Made by a program: the position numbers and the translations under genes. Source: Synergistaceae bacterium (GTDB lineage: Bacteria; Synergistota; Synergistia; Synergistales; Synergistaceae). Taken from it: DNA of 10,408 bases. A model generated the notes under the pieces. The model was not told where the DNA came from. It saw nothing but the letters and a program-made list of their open reading frames with translations, and ran no database searches. The DNA lies in assembly GCA_012728505.1 (NCBI GenBank), contig JAAYEY010000103.1, positions 1-10,408 of the forward strand, written 5' to 3'. Of this stretch, positions 1 to 7,402 are shown in pieces; position 1 is the first letter of the stretch, and each line of letters starts with the position of its first letter.

Positions 1-1
1 A

Positions 2-904
2 GTAAGAGCCGGAGCCAGGCAGGTTGAGTGTACGATTAACGGACTGGGAGAACGGGCAGGAAACGCTTCGATGGAAGAGATAGTTATGGCTTTGAACACA
101 AGGCCTGACCAATATACTGTTAAAACTGCTGTCGATACGACCAAGCTTTACAGTACTAGCAAATTGGTAGCCCATCTTACCGGTGTTATGGTCCAGCCGA
201 ACAAGGCTGTAGTAGGAATGAACGCTTTTGCTCATGAAGCCGGTATCCACCAGCACGGGATGCTATGCAACAGAGCGACCTACGAGATCATGACTCCTGA
301 AACAGTTGGGGCTCCGGCATCAGATCTGGTTCTGGGCAAACACTCTGGCCGTCACGCTTTCAAGGACAGGTTGGAAAGTTTGGGATATCAGCTTTCAAAA
401 GAGGATATTGAAACAGGTTTTGTCTATTTCAAGGAACTTTGCGACAAGAAGAAGGACGTAAGTGACGGAGATATAGAAGCTCTTATCCTAGACAGAGTTC
501 TCTCTTTTGTCCCTGAAAAAAGATACGTCCTCAAGGACTATTCTGTCCACGTTGGGACGGGGAGCAAGCCGACCGCGAGCGTTACTTTAACCACGGATGG
601 CGTCGACCACACTGAAGCGTCTGTAGGCAACGGGCCTGTCGACGCGTCATACAACGCAGTAAAGAAGATTCTTGGATTTGCCCCACAGCTTAAGGGGTTC
701 AGAATCGGCGCAACTAGCGAACGCTCTGATGCTCAGGGTGAAACCAGGGTAATCCTCCATCACAAGGAGATACAGGCACAAGGACGCGGGACTAGCACCG
801 ACGTAATTGAATCATCAATAAGGGCATATGTAGATGCGATAAACAGACTATACGCTGCAGCTGCAGTAAAGGAGATAAAATTTAATGGCCATGACTCTCG
901 CTGA
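2..904 (+). CDS. leuA: 2-isopropylmalate synthase, 3' part (5' end outside window)
   Basis: Condenses acetyl-CoA with 2-ketoisovalerate to give 2-isopropylmalate, the committed step of leucine synthesis in the cytoplasm. The open frame runs from base 2 without a start, so about 300 C-terminal residues are present and roughly 200 N-terminal residues (most of the TIM barrel) are missing compared with the usual ~510 aa. The family motif ECTINGLGERAGNAS lies at fragment residues 9-23. The metal-site motif HEAGIHQHG is at about 78-86, and a LGKHSGRHAF stretch follows at about 111-120. Residues ~175-285 are the C-terminal regulatory domain, with the GNGPVDA signature, that binds leucine for feedback inhibition in this family. 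Its presence separates this protein from homocitrate synthases and NifV. The first ATG in the frame, at 71, is internal and not the start. The 3' end overlaps leuC by 20 nt and carries the leuC ribosome site. Identification is very secure. Confidence 0.96.
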   Translation, partial: VRAGARQVECTINGLGERAGNASMEEIVMALNTRPDQYTVKTAVDTTKLYSTSKLVAHLTGVMVQPNKAVVGMNAFAHEAGIHQHGMLCNRATYEIMTPETVGAPASDLVLGKHSGRHAFKDRLESLGYQLSKEDIETGFVYFKELCDKKKDVSDGDIEALILDRVLSFVPEKRYVLKDYSVHVGTGSKPTASVTLTTDGVDHTEASVGNGPVDASYNAVKKILGFAPQLKGFRIGATSERSDAQGETRVILHHKEIQAQGRGTSTDVIESSIRAYVDAINRLYAAAAVKEIKFNGHDSR

Positions 905-2141
905 GGCGATAATCGCCAGACATACAAAAGACCCGGTTGAGCCGGGAGCTATATGCCGTGTCAGCGTAGATTTTGCTTTTACCAATGACATAACAGGTCC
1001 TCCTGCGATAAAAGAATTCAAAAAAATGGGAGCGACGAAGGTTTTTGACCCAATGCGCTGTGCTATTTTACCGGACCATTTTTCACCCGCAAAGGACATA
1101 GCTTCAGCCGAACAGATAAAAGAATGCAGAGTTTTCGCTGATGAACAGGAAATGCTTTTTTGGGATGTGGGTAGAGTTGGGGTCGAACATGCGTTTCTTC
1201 CTGAGAACGGACTGGTCCTTCCCGGAGAGATAATTCTCGGAGCCGATAGCCACACCTGTACACACGGTGCTATGGGTGCCCTTGCCACAGGAGTAGGCTC
1301 GACAGATCTTGCTGCCGCTTGGGCATTAGGCGAAACTTGGCTCAGGGTTCCTGAAACCATGAAGGTTTCCTATGAAGGGACTCCTTCTGAATGGATCTGT
1401 GGTAAGGACATGATACTTGCTCTAATTGGAAAGATTGGAGTTGAGGGGGCAAGATACATGGCCCTTGAGTTTCATGGAGAGACCCTAGCTGAGCTCGACC
1501 TTGATGACAGGTTCACACTTTCGAACATGGCTATTGAGGCCGGAGGCAAAACAGGCCTGATAAACCCCGATGAAAAACTACTGAAATATGCAAGTGCCCG
1601 CGCCTCAAGGCACTTTGAACCCCTCTTTGCAGATAAGGATGCAGTTTATGCCAAATCTATTTCCATAGACGTAACGGGTATGGAGCCGCAGGTAGCTATG
1701 CCGCACCTTCCGGATAACGTAAAAGGTGTTTCAGAGGTTACCGGAACGCCTGTAGACCAGGTATTCATAGGCTCTTGCACAAACGGGAGACTCAGCGACT
1801 TAAGGGTTGCGGCCAAGATATTAAAAGGAAAAAAAGTCTATAAAAAAACAAGATTGATGGTCATCCCTGCCTCATATGAAGTTTACAGGGCTGCAATGAA
1901 AGAGGGACTTTTTGATATATTCCTCGATGCGGGAGCCTCAATTTCAACGCCCAGCTGTGGTCCCTGCCTAGGAGGCCACCTTGGCATCCTAGCTTCAGGC
2001 GAACGCTGTGTTTCTACAAGCAACAGGAACTTTGTAGGCAGGATGGGCTCTCCCAAAAGCGAAGTCGTCTTGGCCGGTCCTATGGTAGCCGCAGCTTCAG
2101 CTGTCGCGGGACATATCTGTCATCCAAGAGAAATAGTCTAA
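885..2141 (+). CDS. leuC: 3-isopropylmalate dehydratase large subunit (short, archaeal/HacA-like type)
   Basis: With LeuD it isomerises 2-isopropylmalate to 3-isopropylmalate through a [4Fe-4S] cluster. The three cluster cysteines are visible as C298 (GSCTNGR) and C358/C361 (SCGPCLGG). The [18 protein letters not shown] block (119-136) and [12 protein letters not shown] (377-388) are standard aconitase-family motifs. At 418 aa it belongs to the short LeuC/homoaconitase-like group, not the ~466-aa enterobacterial form, and it is matched by a short LeuD. ATG at 885 is chosen because AAAGGAGAT (868-876) sits at good distance and the N-terminus [11 protein letters not shown] is typical; ATG 891 is a weaker alternative. 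The gene starts inside the leuA end, suggesting translational coupling. Members of this group can act on homocitrate, citramalate or isopropylmalate; the LeuA regulatory domain and the neighbours argue for leucine. Confidence 0.95.
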   Translation: MAMTLAEAIIARHTKDPVEPGAICRVSVDFAFTNDITGPPAIKEFKKMGATKVFDPMRCAILPDHFSPAKDIASAEQIKECRVFADEQEMLFWDVGRVGVEHAFLPENGLVLPGEIILGADSHTCTHGAMGALATGVGSTDLAAAWALGETWLRVPETMKVSYEGTPSEWICGKDMILALIGKIGVEGARYMALEFHGETLAELDLDDRFTLSNMAIEAGGKTGLINPDEKLLKYASARASRHFEPLFADKDAVYAKSISIDVTGMEPQVAMPHLPDNVKGVSEVTGTPVDQVFIGSCTNGRLSDLRVAAKILKGKKVYKKTRLMVIPASYEVYRAAMKEGLFDIFLDAGASISTPSCGPCLGGHLGILASGERCVSTSNRNFVGRMGSPKSEVVLAGPMVAAASAVAGHICHPREIV

Positions 2142-2155
2142 CAGGAGGCGGAAAA

Positions 2156-2671
2156 ATGGAAACATTCTTTAGTGGAAAAGCATGGGTTTATGGTGATAAC
2201 GTAGACACCGACGTAATTATTCCCGCAAGATACCTTGTAACCAGCGACGAAAAAGCTCTTGCGGAACACTGTATGGAAGATATCGATGAAACTTTTGCTT
2301 GCGGTGTGTTAAAGGGAGACATTATATCTGCAGGGAACAACTTTGGCTGCGGTTCCAGCAGGGAACACGCTCCTATCTCCATAAAGGGGTCAGGGGTCTC
2401 CTGTGTGGTTGCTAAGTCATTTGCGCGCATATTCTATCGGAATGCGATCAACATAGGCCTTCCTATACTGGAATGTTCAGAAACCGACCGTATTTCAAAA
2501 GGAGACATCATAGAAATAGATTTGGCTGAAGGATCTATTACAAACAAGACTAAAGGCGAGACATACTATGCCAAGCCTTTTCCTGAGTTCCTTCAGGAGC
2601 TGATAGGTCTGGGAGGACTGGTTCCATACGTCCAGGCTAGGCTTTCCGAACAAAGTACGGTACAGGAATGA
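2156..2671 (+). CDS. leuD: 3-isopropylmalate dehydratase small subunit
   Basis: Swivel-domain subunit that completes the active site of LeuC. It is 171 aa, the short type that pairs with a ~420-aa LeuC (the enterobacterial LeuD is ~200 aa). Visible motifs are [14 protein letters not shown] (14-27), the [14 protein letters not shown] substrate loop (60-73) and [18 protein letters not shown] (86-103). The residues after the ARYL motif, YLVT at 26-29, lie in the loop that is known to influence substrate choice between isopropylmalate and homoaconitate enzymes. A perfect AGGAGG (2143-2148) stands 7 nt before the ATG, only 14 nt after the leuC stop. The stop codon overlaps the leuB start in an ATGA arrangement. 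Confidence 0.95.
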   Translation: METFFSGKAWVYGDNVDTDVIIPARYLVTSDEKALAEHCMEDIDETFACGVLKGDIISAGNNFGCGSSREHAPISIKGSGVSCVVAKSFARIFYRNAINIGLPILECSETDRISKGDIIEIDLAEGSITNKTKGETYYAKPFPEFLQELIGLGGLVPYVQARLSEQSTVQE

Positions 2672-3795
2672 AAAAATATAAGATAGCAGTTATTAAAGGA
2701 GACGGAATCGGACCTGAAGTTATCGGGGAGACCATAAAAGTTCTCGATAAGACGGGTAAAGAATTTGGTTTTGCATTTGAATGGAATGAATATCCTTATA
2801 GTGCAGGCCATTATCTGGCAACAGCTGAAATAATGCCTGAACATGCGATGGAAGAGATGTCAAAATGTGATGCGATGCTGCTTGGTGCAATTGGCGACCC
2901 TAGGGTAAAGCCCGGTATTATGGAACAGGGTATTCTGCTTGCGCTCCGTTTTCGTTTTGATCAGTATGTAAATTTGCGTCCTGCGTTTTCGCTGCCGAGA
3001 GTCAAAACTCCCGTGGACCTTAAAGGTATAAAAATTGATTCAGTTGTCGTTCGAGAAAATACAGAGGACCTTTATATGTGCATAGGCGGAACGACAGAAT
3101 CGGGAGAGCTTGAACTTCCAGTAGATGTCAGCAGAGGAAAGTACGAGCTAACTGGTTCGATAAAGCTGAAAACAGATCCACGCTATCCTTTCGCCGCTCA
3201 GGCAGCCATAAACAGCAAACCGGGTGTTGAGAGGATCACAAGATACGCTGCGGAGCTTGCAAAAAAGCGCGGCGAAGATACTGTTACAGTTGTATCTAAA
3301 TCGAATGCGGTCTCAGCCCTTTACGGATTTTTCGAAGAAGTTGCGAAAAAAGTAATGGCCGATGAATATCCCGAACTCAAATACGCAATGGTAAACGTAG
3401 ATGCTCTTTGCTATCACCTTGTCAGGAATCCGTCCGCTTATGGGGTGCTGCTTTGTCCGAACCTTTTTGGTGACATAATCAGCGATCTTCAGGCTGGCCT
3501 GGCAGGCGGACTTGGTACTGCGGCAGGAGGAAACATCGGTGAAGGACTCTCAATGTTTGAACCGGTGCACGGATCTGCGCCGGACATTGTAGGTACAGGC
3601 AGATCAAATCCAGTTGCAGCAATACTTTCGGGCGCAATGATGCTTGAGCACCTTGGCGAGGGAGAGGCATCGAAAAAAATTAATAAAGCCGTATCAGATT
3701 TTCTGGAAAATGCGTCTAACGAGGATCTTCCATTTGAATTTGGAGGAACATCAACTTTCGAGCAGGTTGGAGAGAACATTAGAAGAAATATTTAA
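2668..3795 (+). CDS. leuB: 3-isopropylmalate dehydrogenase (VRENTE-type beta-decarboxylating dehydrogenase)
   Basis: Oxidises and decarboxylates 3-isopropylmalate to 2-ketoisocaproate with NAD+. It has the full beta-decarboxylating dehydrogenase fold: GDGIGPEV (11-18), substrate arginines R94, R104 and R129, Y136, catalytic K211, and metal aspartates D245, D269 and D273 (LFGDIISDL). The cofactor loop is [12 protein letters not shown] (298-309), where D306-I307 indicates NAD and not NADP. At 375 aa it is slightly long. The usual VRELTGGIYFG is replaced by [10 protein letters not shown] (128-137), followed by ~25 extra residues before KPGVERI, as in isocitrate/tartrate dehydrogenases and, from memory, actinobacterial LeuB proteins. 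Context decides for LeuB: the ATG overlaps the leuD stop by 4 nt. The ribosome site is weak (CAGGA), so coupling to leuD is likely. A side activity on another malate analogue cannot be excluded. Confidence 0.88.
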   Translation: MKKYKIAVIKGDGIGPEVIGETIKVLDKTGKEFGFAFEWNEYPYSAGHYLATAEIMPEHAMEEMSKCDAMLLGAIGDPRVKPGIMEQGILLALRFRFDQYVNLRPAFSLPRVKTPVDLKGIKIDSVVVRENTEDLYMCIGGTTESGELELPVDVSRGKYELTGSIKLKTDPRYPFAAQAAINSKPGVERITRYAAELAKKRGEDTVTVVSKSNAVSALYGFFEEVAKKVMADEYPELKYAMVNVDALCYHLVRNPSAYGVLLCPNLFGDIISDLQAGLAGGLGTAAGGNIGEGLSMFEPVHGSAPDIVGTGRSNPVAAILSGAMMLEHLGEGEASKKINKAVSDFLENASNEDLPFEFGGTSTFEQVGENIRRNI

Positions 3796-3867
3796 AATAA
3801 CCAGACAAGCATGAAGACCTCTTTCCGGAGGTGCAAACGCTGTCGTTTACTTTAGGAGGTATATCCA
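3796..3867 (+). promoter_or_regulatory. leuB-ilvB spacer with two small hairpins before a strong ribosome site
   Basis: This is the only sizeable gap inside the amino-acid operon (72 nt). Hairpin 1 is ACCTCT/GGAGGT (3817-3822 with 3827-3832, one U-G pair, 4-nt loop). Hairpin 2 is AAACG/CGTTT (3835-3839 with 3844-3848, loop CTGT). The ilvB Shine-Dalgarno AGGAGG (3854-3859) follows, 8 nt before the ATG. The CCTC of hairpin 1 could pair either with its own GAGG or with the ribosome site, so the two foldings would compete. No T-run follows, so this is not an intrinsic terminator, and I see no promoter. An RNA-processing or translation-tuning role is inference; the hairpins may have no function. 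Confidence 0.35.
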
Positions 3868-5550
3868 ATGGCTAAAATGAACGGAGCTCAGATGGTGGTT
3901 AAATCGCTTGAGGCAGAAGGAGTAGATACAATATTCGGACTGCCCGGTGGAACTGTTATCCATCTTTATGACGCTATATACGATTCAAAGATCAACCACA
4001 TACTCATGCGCCATGAACAGGCTGCGGCACATGCAGCAGACGGGTACGCACGAGTAAGTGGAAAACCGGGAGTTTGCATTGCCACTTCGGGCCCCGGCGC
4101 TACCAATCTAGTAACGGGAATTGCTACTGCAAACCTTGACTCTGTTCCCATGGTTGCTATCACAGGACAGGTTGCGACTACGGTCATTGGCACAGACGCA
4201 TTTCAGGAAGCGGACATACTCGGAGCTACTATACCCCTCGTCAAACACAGTATGCAGGTAAGAACACCAGAACAAATCGCCCCGGCAATAAAAAAGGCTT
4301 TCTACATTGCCTCTACGGGAAGACCCGGCCCAGTTCTAATAGATGTGCCGGCGGATGTTCAGAAAGGTTTTGGGGAATTTGAATACCCTGAAAAGATAAG
4401 CTTTCCCGGATATCACCCTGACAAAGGAACAGACCTTGCTCAGCTTGATGCCGCAGTATCGCTCCTTGAACACGCAGAGAGACCCTTGATATTTGCAGGA
4501 GGCGGCGTAATAAGGTCAGGTGCGGCAGCAAAGCTGACTGAAATGGCCGAAAAGCTTCAGATACCGGTGGCAACGTCCCTGCTTGGCAAGGGAGCCTTTC
4601 CTGAATCCCACCCACTGGGGCTCTCTCTCGGGATGGCAGGGATGCATGGGCATCCTGTAGCAAACAGGGCAATCATGACGGCGGATGTGATCTTGGCCAT
4701 AGGATCGCGTTTTAGCGACCGGACCACGGGAAACAGATCTAGTTTTGCCTCAGAGGCCAAGATAATCCATATAGATCTTGACCCTGCAGAGATTGACAAA
4801 GCTATTGGTTCAGAGGTATGGCTTGTCGGCGACGCGGGGACAATAATCGACGCCATCATGAATTCAGTGAAGAAAAGATACTTCGACCATTCCCACTGGA
4901 TTGAAGAACTTGAATTGATACGTCAAAAAGAGCCTCTGCCAAGAAACGAGTATGTTGGAGAGATAGCTCCCTGGCAGATTATTGAAACCCTTCGCGAAAT
5001 AACGGGAGGCAAGTCGGTGCTTACTACTGAAGTTGGTCAACACCAGATGTGGGCAGCGATGCACTATAAGGTGGAAGAGCCGGGTCGTTTCGTTACTTCA
5101 GGCGGACTAGGAACAATGGGATTTGGTTTTCCCGCTGCGATAGGTGCGGCCTACGCATGTCCCGGACAGCATGTCTGCTGTATAGCCGGTGACGGAAGTT
5201 TTATGATGAACATCCAGGAACTGGACACCTGTGCGCGTTACAATATTCCTGTGAAGGTCTTTATCCTCAACAATTCCTGCCTTGGGATGGTCCGTCAGTG
5301 GCAGGAGCTTTTTTACGATCGCCGCTACTCGAACACACTTTATACCCGCAACCCCGATTTTGTAAAAATTGCCGAAGGTATGGGAGTCAGCGGTTTCTTG
5401 GCAACAAAACCTGAAGAGGTAAGAAAGACGATAGAAGCTGCTTTGAAAGTCCCGGGTCCTGCTTTGGTCGATTTTAGGATTCCTCAGGGGGCTATGGTTT
5501 TACCGATGGTCGTTCCCGGTGGTTCTATTGACAAAATGATACTGAATTAA
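3868..5550 (+). CDS. ilvB: Acetolactate synthase (acetohydroxyacid synthase), large catalytic subunit
   Basis: ThDP-dependent enzyme that joins pyruvate with pyruvate (valine/leucine branch) or with 2-ketobutyrate (isoleucine branch). The length of 560 aa matches the family. The N-terminal ThDP domain carries FGLPGG (23-28) and catalytic E50 in RHEQAAAHAADGYAR. The central FAD-type domain spans ~190-340. The C-terminal ThDP/Mg motif begins GDGSFMM (441-447) and ends NN (468-469), followed by LGMVRQWQELFYDRR. GQVATTVIGTDAFQE (100-114) and the QWQE tryptophan (W478) are hallmarks of anabolic AHAS, separating it from catabolic AlsS and from pyruvate oxidase. The start has AGGAGG 8 nt upstream. 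The regulatory small subunit ilvN, which often lies directly downstream, is absent; ilvD follows after 16 nt. Valine sensitivity would depend on a partner encoded elsewhere. Confidence 0.95.
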   Translation: MAKMNGAQMVVKSLEAEGVDTIFGLPGGTVIHLYDAIYDSKINHILMRHEQAAAHAADGYARVSGKPGVCIATSGPGATNLVTGIATANLDSVPMVAITGQVATTVIGTDAFQEADILGATIPLVKHSMQVRTPEQIAPAIKKAFYIASTGRPGPVLIDVPADVQKGFGEFEYPEKISFPGYHPDKGTDLAQLDAAVSLLEHAERPLIFAGGGVIRSGAAAKLTEMAEKLQIPVATSLLGKGAFPESHPLGLSLGMAGMHGHPVANRAIMTADVILAIGSRFSDRTTGNRSSFASEAKIIHIDLDPAEIDKAIGSEVWLVGDAGTIIDAIMNSVKKRYFDHSHWIEELELIRQKEPLPRNEYVGEIAPWQIIETLREITGGKSVLTTEVGQHQMWAAMHYKVEEPGRFVTSGGLGTMGFGFPAAIGAAYACPGQHVCCIAGDGSFMMNIQELDTCARYNIPVKVFILNNSCLGMVRQWQELFYDRRYSNTLYTRNPDFVKIAEGMGVSGFLATKPEEVRKTIEAALKVPGPALVDFRIPQGAMVLPMVVPGGSIDKMILN

Positions 5551-5566
5551 AGGAGATTATTAAATT

Positions 5567-7237
5567 ATGAACAGCGATAAGGCAAAAAAAGGTTACCAGA
5601 GAAGCCCTCACCGCTCTCTGCTTAAGGCAGCGGGATATACAGACTGGGAGATAGAACGCCCGTGGGTTGGAGTTGCAAATTCTTACAACGCCATAATCCC
5701 TGGACATGTCCATCTCAGAAGCATAACTGAGGCTGTAAAGGCCGGCATATACGCGGCAGGCGGACTCCCTATCGAATTTCCTGTAATTGGAGTGTGCGAT
5801 GGTATAGCAATGAACCATGAGGGAATGAAGTTTTCTCTCCCAAGTCGTGAGCTGATCATGGATTCCATAGAAATAATGGCCCGCGGGCATGCGTTTGACG
5901 CGCTTGTTCTGGTAACGAACTGTGACAAAATAGTCCCCGGCATGGCAATGGCTGCAGCAAAACTTAACCTTCCCTCGGTTGTGATCTCAGGCGGTCCTAT
6001 GATGGCAGGTATGATGAAGGACAGAGTACTAGACCTTAACAGCGTTTTCGAAGGTGTTGGAATGAAGGCCGCGGGTAAAATTTCGGATGAAGAGCTTAAG
6101 GATATAGAAGACAACGCCTGCCCAGGATGCGGATCATGTTCGGGCATGTTCACGGCAAACACTATGAACTGCATGATGGAGGCTCTTGGACTCGCACTTA
6201 CCGGAAACGGCACAATCCCAGCAGTCCATGCGGGACGTATCAGGCTCGCGAAAGATGCCGGACGTGCTGTAATGACTCTTGTCGAGAAAAACATCAGGCC
6301 GAGAGATATTCTTACTATGGAAGCATTTAAAAACGCCCTTGCTGTTGACCTCGCACTTGGAGGATCTACGAACACTTCCCTGCACCTCCCGGCTATCGCA
6401 TGGGCCGCAGGACTGGAGCTTCCTCTTGAGCTTTTCAACGAGATAGGAGCAAGAGTTCCGCACCTCTGTTCAATGAGCCCCGGAGGACAGCACCATATAG
6501 AGGACCTCTGGCAGGCGGGTGGAGTTGAGGGACTTATGGCAAGACTTCTGGAAAAGGGCCTGATAAAGGGTGACCTGATAACAGTTACCGGAAAGACGGT
6601 CAAAGAAAATCTTCAAAAAGCCGCAGTCGTAAACAACGACGTTATCCGACCGGTCGAAGATCCATATCATAAAGAGGGCGGACTCGCATTTATAAAGGGT
6701 ACTTTGGCCCCGCTTGGAGCCATAGTAAAACAGTCTGCTGTCCTTCCGGAGATGCTGGTCCATGAAGGCCCTGCCCGCGTCTTCGATTGTGAGGAAGATG
6801 CAAGCAAAGCCATCCTCAACAACGAAATAAATGACGGGGATGTTGTGGTCATCCGTTTCGAAGGACCAAAAGGCGGTCCCGGTATGCGCGAGATGCTTAC
6901 CCCGACATCTGCCATCATGGGTCAGGGAAAAGGTGCGACAGTCGCACTTATAACAGACGGGCGTTTTTCTGGCGCCACAAGAGGCGCAGCCATTGGCCAC
7001 GTTTCACCTGAAGCTGCGGTAGGCGGGCCAATAGGGCTTGTTGAAGAGGGAGATATCATCTCCATAGACATCCCTGCCAAGAGGCTTGATCTCAAGGTAA
7101 GCGATGAAATCCTTGCTAAGAGAAGAGAAAAGTTTATTCCTAAACTCCAGAAGGTAGACAGCCCCTTCCTCTCGAGATATAGGGCTTTTGTAAGCTCCGG
7201 GGTCGAAGGAGCAGTAATGAGGGAAAAACCGGAATAA
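5567..7237 (+). CDS. ilvD: Dihydroxy-acid dehydratase
   Basis: Dehydrates 2,3-dihydroxyisovalerate and 2,3-dihydroxy-3-methylvalerate to the 2-keto acids that become valine (and leucine) and isoleucine; cytoplasmic Fe-S enzyme. The 556-aa length is normal. Motifs are [14 protein letters not shown] (38-51), [13 protein letters not shown] (75-87), [13 protein letters not shown] (90-102), [10 protein letters not shown] (117-126) with cluster C119 and K121, and [17 protein letters not shown] (185-201). The first motif reads PGH where plant/mycobacterial-type [2Fe-2S] enzymes carry a cysteine (PCN), so this is more likely the oxygen-sensitive [4Fe-4S] class, fitting an anaerobe; that class call is inference. 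AGGAG (5551-5555) lies directly after the ilvB stop and 11 nt before the ATG, so the gene is clearly co-transcribed with ilvB. It is the last gene of the amino-acid block in this window. Confidence 0.96.
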   Translation: MNSDKAKKGYQRSPHRSLLKAAGYTDWEIERPWVGVANSYNAIIPGHVHLRSITEAVKAGIYAAGGLPIEFPVIGVCDGIAMNHEGMKFSLPSRELIMDSIEIMARGHAFDALVLVTNCDKIVPGMAMAAAKLNLPSVVISGGPMMAGMMKDRVLDLNSVFEGVGMKAAGKISDEELKDIEDNACPGCGSCSGMFTANTMNCMMEALGLALTGNGTIPAVHAGRIRLAKDAGRAVMTLVEKNIRPRDILTMEAFKNALAVDLALGGSTNTSLHLPAIAWAAGLELPLELFNEIGARVPHLCSMSPGGQHHIEDLWQAGGVEGLMARLLEKGLIKGDLITVTGKTVKENLQKAAVVNNDVIRPVEDPYHKEGGLAFIKGTLAPLGAIVKQSAVLPEMLVHEGPARVFDCEEDASKAILNNEINDGDVVVIRFEGPKGGPGMREMLTPTSAIMGQGKGATVALITDGRFSGATRGAAIGHVSPEAAVGGPIGLVEEGDIISIDIPAKRLDLKVSDEILAKRREKFIPKLQKVDSPFLSRYRAFVSSGVEGAVMREKPE

Positions 7238-7331
7238 ATTACCTGGGCGAAACAATTCACTTTTAATATGAACAAAACGAAACAGAAACGAACAAATAAG
7301 AACTTTAGTACCATCCGGTAATGCAACATAG
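7238..7331. other. A-rich spacer after ilvD, no intrinsic terminator seen
   Basis: I see no GC-rich hairpin with a T-run after the ilvD stop, so the amino-acid operon either ends by Rho or runs on towards modA. The stretch 7261-7303 is A-rich on this strand and carries short repeated words: GAACAAA at 7270-7276 and 7290-7296, GAAC again at 7300-7303, and GAAAC at 7279-7283 and 7285-7289. A small TACC/GGTA inverted repeat (7309-7320) follows. The repeats are short and low in complexity, so function is doubtful. Confidence 0.3.
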
Positions 7332-7335
7332 TTGC
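7323..7335. promoter_or_regulatory. Palindrome GCAAC-ATA-GTTGC overlapping the modA -35, possible operator
   Basis: A perfect 5-bp inverted repeat with a 3-bp centre lies across the start of the -35 box of the modA promoter. This is where a repressor would block RNA polymerase. It does not look like the E. coli ModE site, which is built on TATA-containing half-sites, and no regulator gene is in the window. A 10-bp symmetric match can arise by chance, so the operator role is only a suggestion. Confidence 0.3.
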
Positions 7336-7360
7336 TGTAAGTATTTCTATAGCCTATAAT
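7332..7360 (+). promoter_or_regulatory. Probable sigma70-type promoter of modA
   Basis: TTGCTG at 7332-7337 (first three bases match consensus TTGACA) is separated by exactly 17 nt from a perfect TATAAT at 7355-7360. Transcription would begin near 7367, leaving a leader of only about 36 nt before the modA ATG. That is too short to hold a molybdenum-cofactor (Moco) riboswitch. The -10 box and spacing are strong, the -35 weak, which is common for promoters that are regulated. Confidence 0.65.
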
Positions 7361-7387
7361 TGACTTTATTGAAACTCAGTCTCTATG

Positions 7388-7393
7388 GGAGGT
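7388..7393 (+). promoter_or_regulatory. modA ribosome-binding site that decides the start codon
   Basis: GGAGGT stands 9 nt before ATG 7403. An upstream in-frame ATG at 7385 lies directly against and partly under this site and has no ribosome site of its own. It would also add six residues (MGGNIV) in front of a classical signal peptide. Translation therefore almost certainly begins at 7403. Confidence 0.85.
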
Positions 7394-7402
7394 AATATTG
7401 TT

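Noticed and set aside
848..1360. 170-codon minus-strand frame over the leuA end and leuC start
   Set aside because: It overlaps well-conserved leuC sequence, has no domain signature, and is not supported by neighbouring genes on that strand.
885..3795. Homocitrate/2-oxoadipate (lysine or coenzyme B type) chain-elongation cluster instead of leucine
   Set aside because: LeuC/LeuD/LeuB are of types shared with that pathway, but LeuA has the leucine-binding regulatory domain with GNGPVDA and the cluster continues into ilvB and ilvD.
5683..6603. Long (306-codon) open frame on the minus strand inside ilvD
   Set aside because: It lies wholly opposite a strongly conserved ilvD frame, and its product is Ser/Pro/Ala/Ile-rich with no recognisable motif. 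It has no ribosome site or promoter context; it is a codon-usage shadow.
7261..7305. A-rich repeated words after ilvD as a CRISPR-like or iteron array
   Set aside because: The units are only 4-7 nt, irregularly spaced and low in complexity; no spacers or consistent period.
7385..7402. Longer modA starting at ATG 7385
   Set aside because: This ATG sits at the edge of the GGAGGT ribosome site that serves ATG 7403, and the six added residues do not fit a signal peptide N-terminus.
7367..7402. Moco (molybdenum cofactor) or tungsten riboswitch in the modA leader
   Set aside because: From the predicted start site the leader is only about 36 nt, and the region upstream of it shows no extended set of paired stems.
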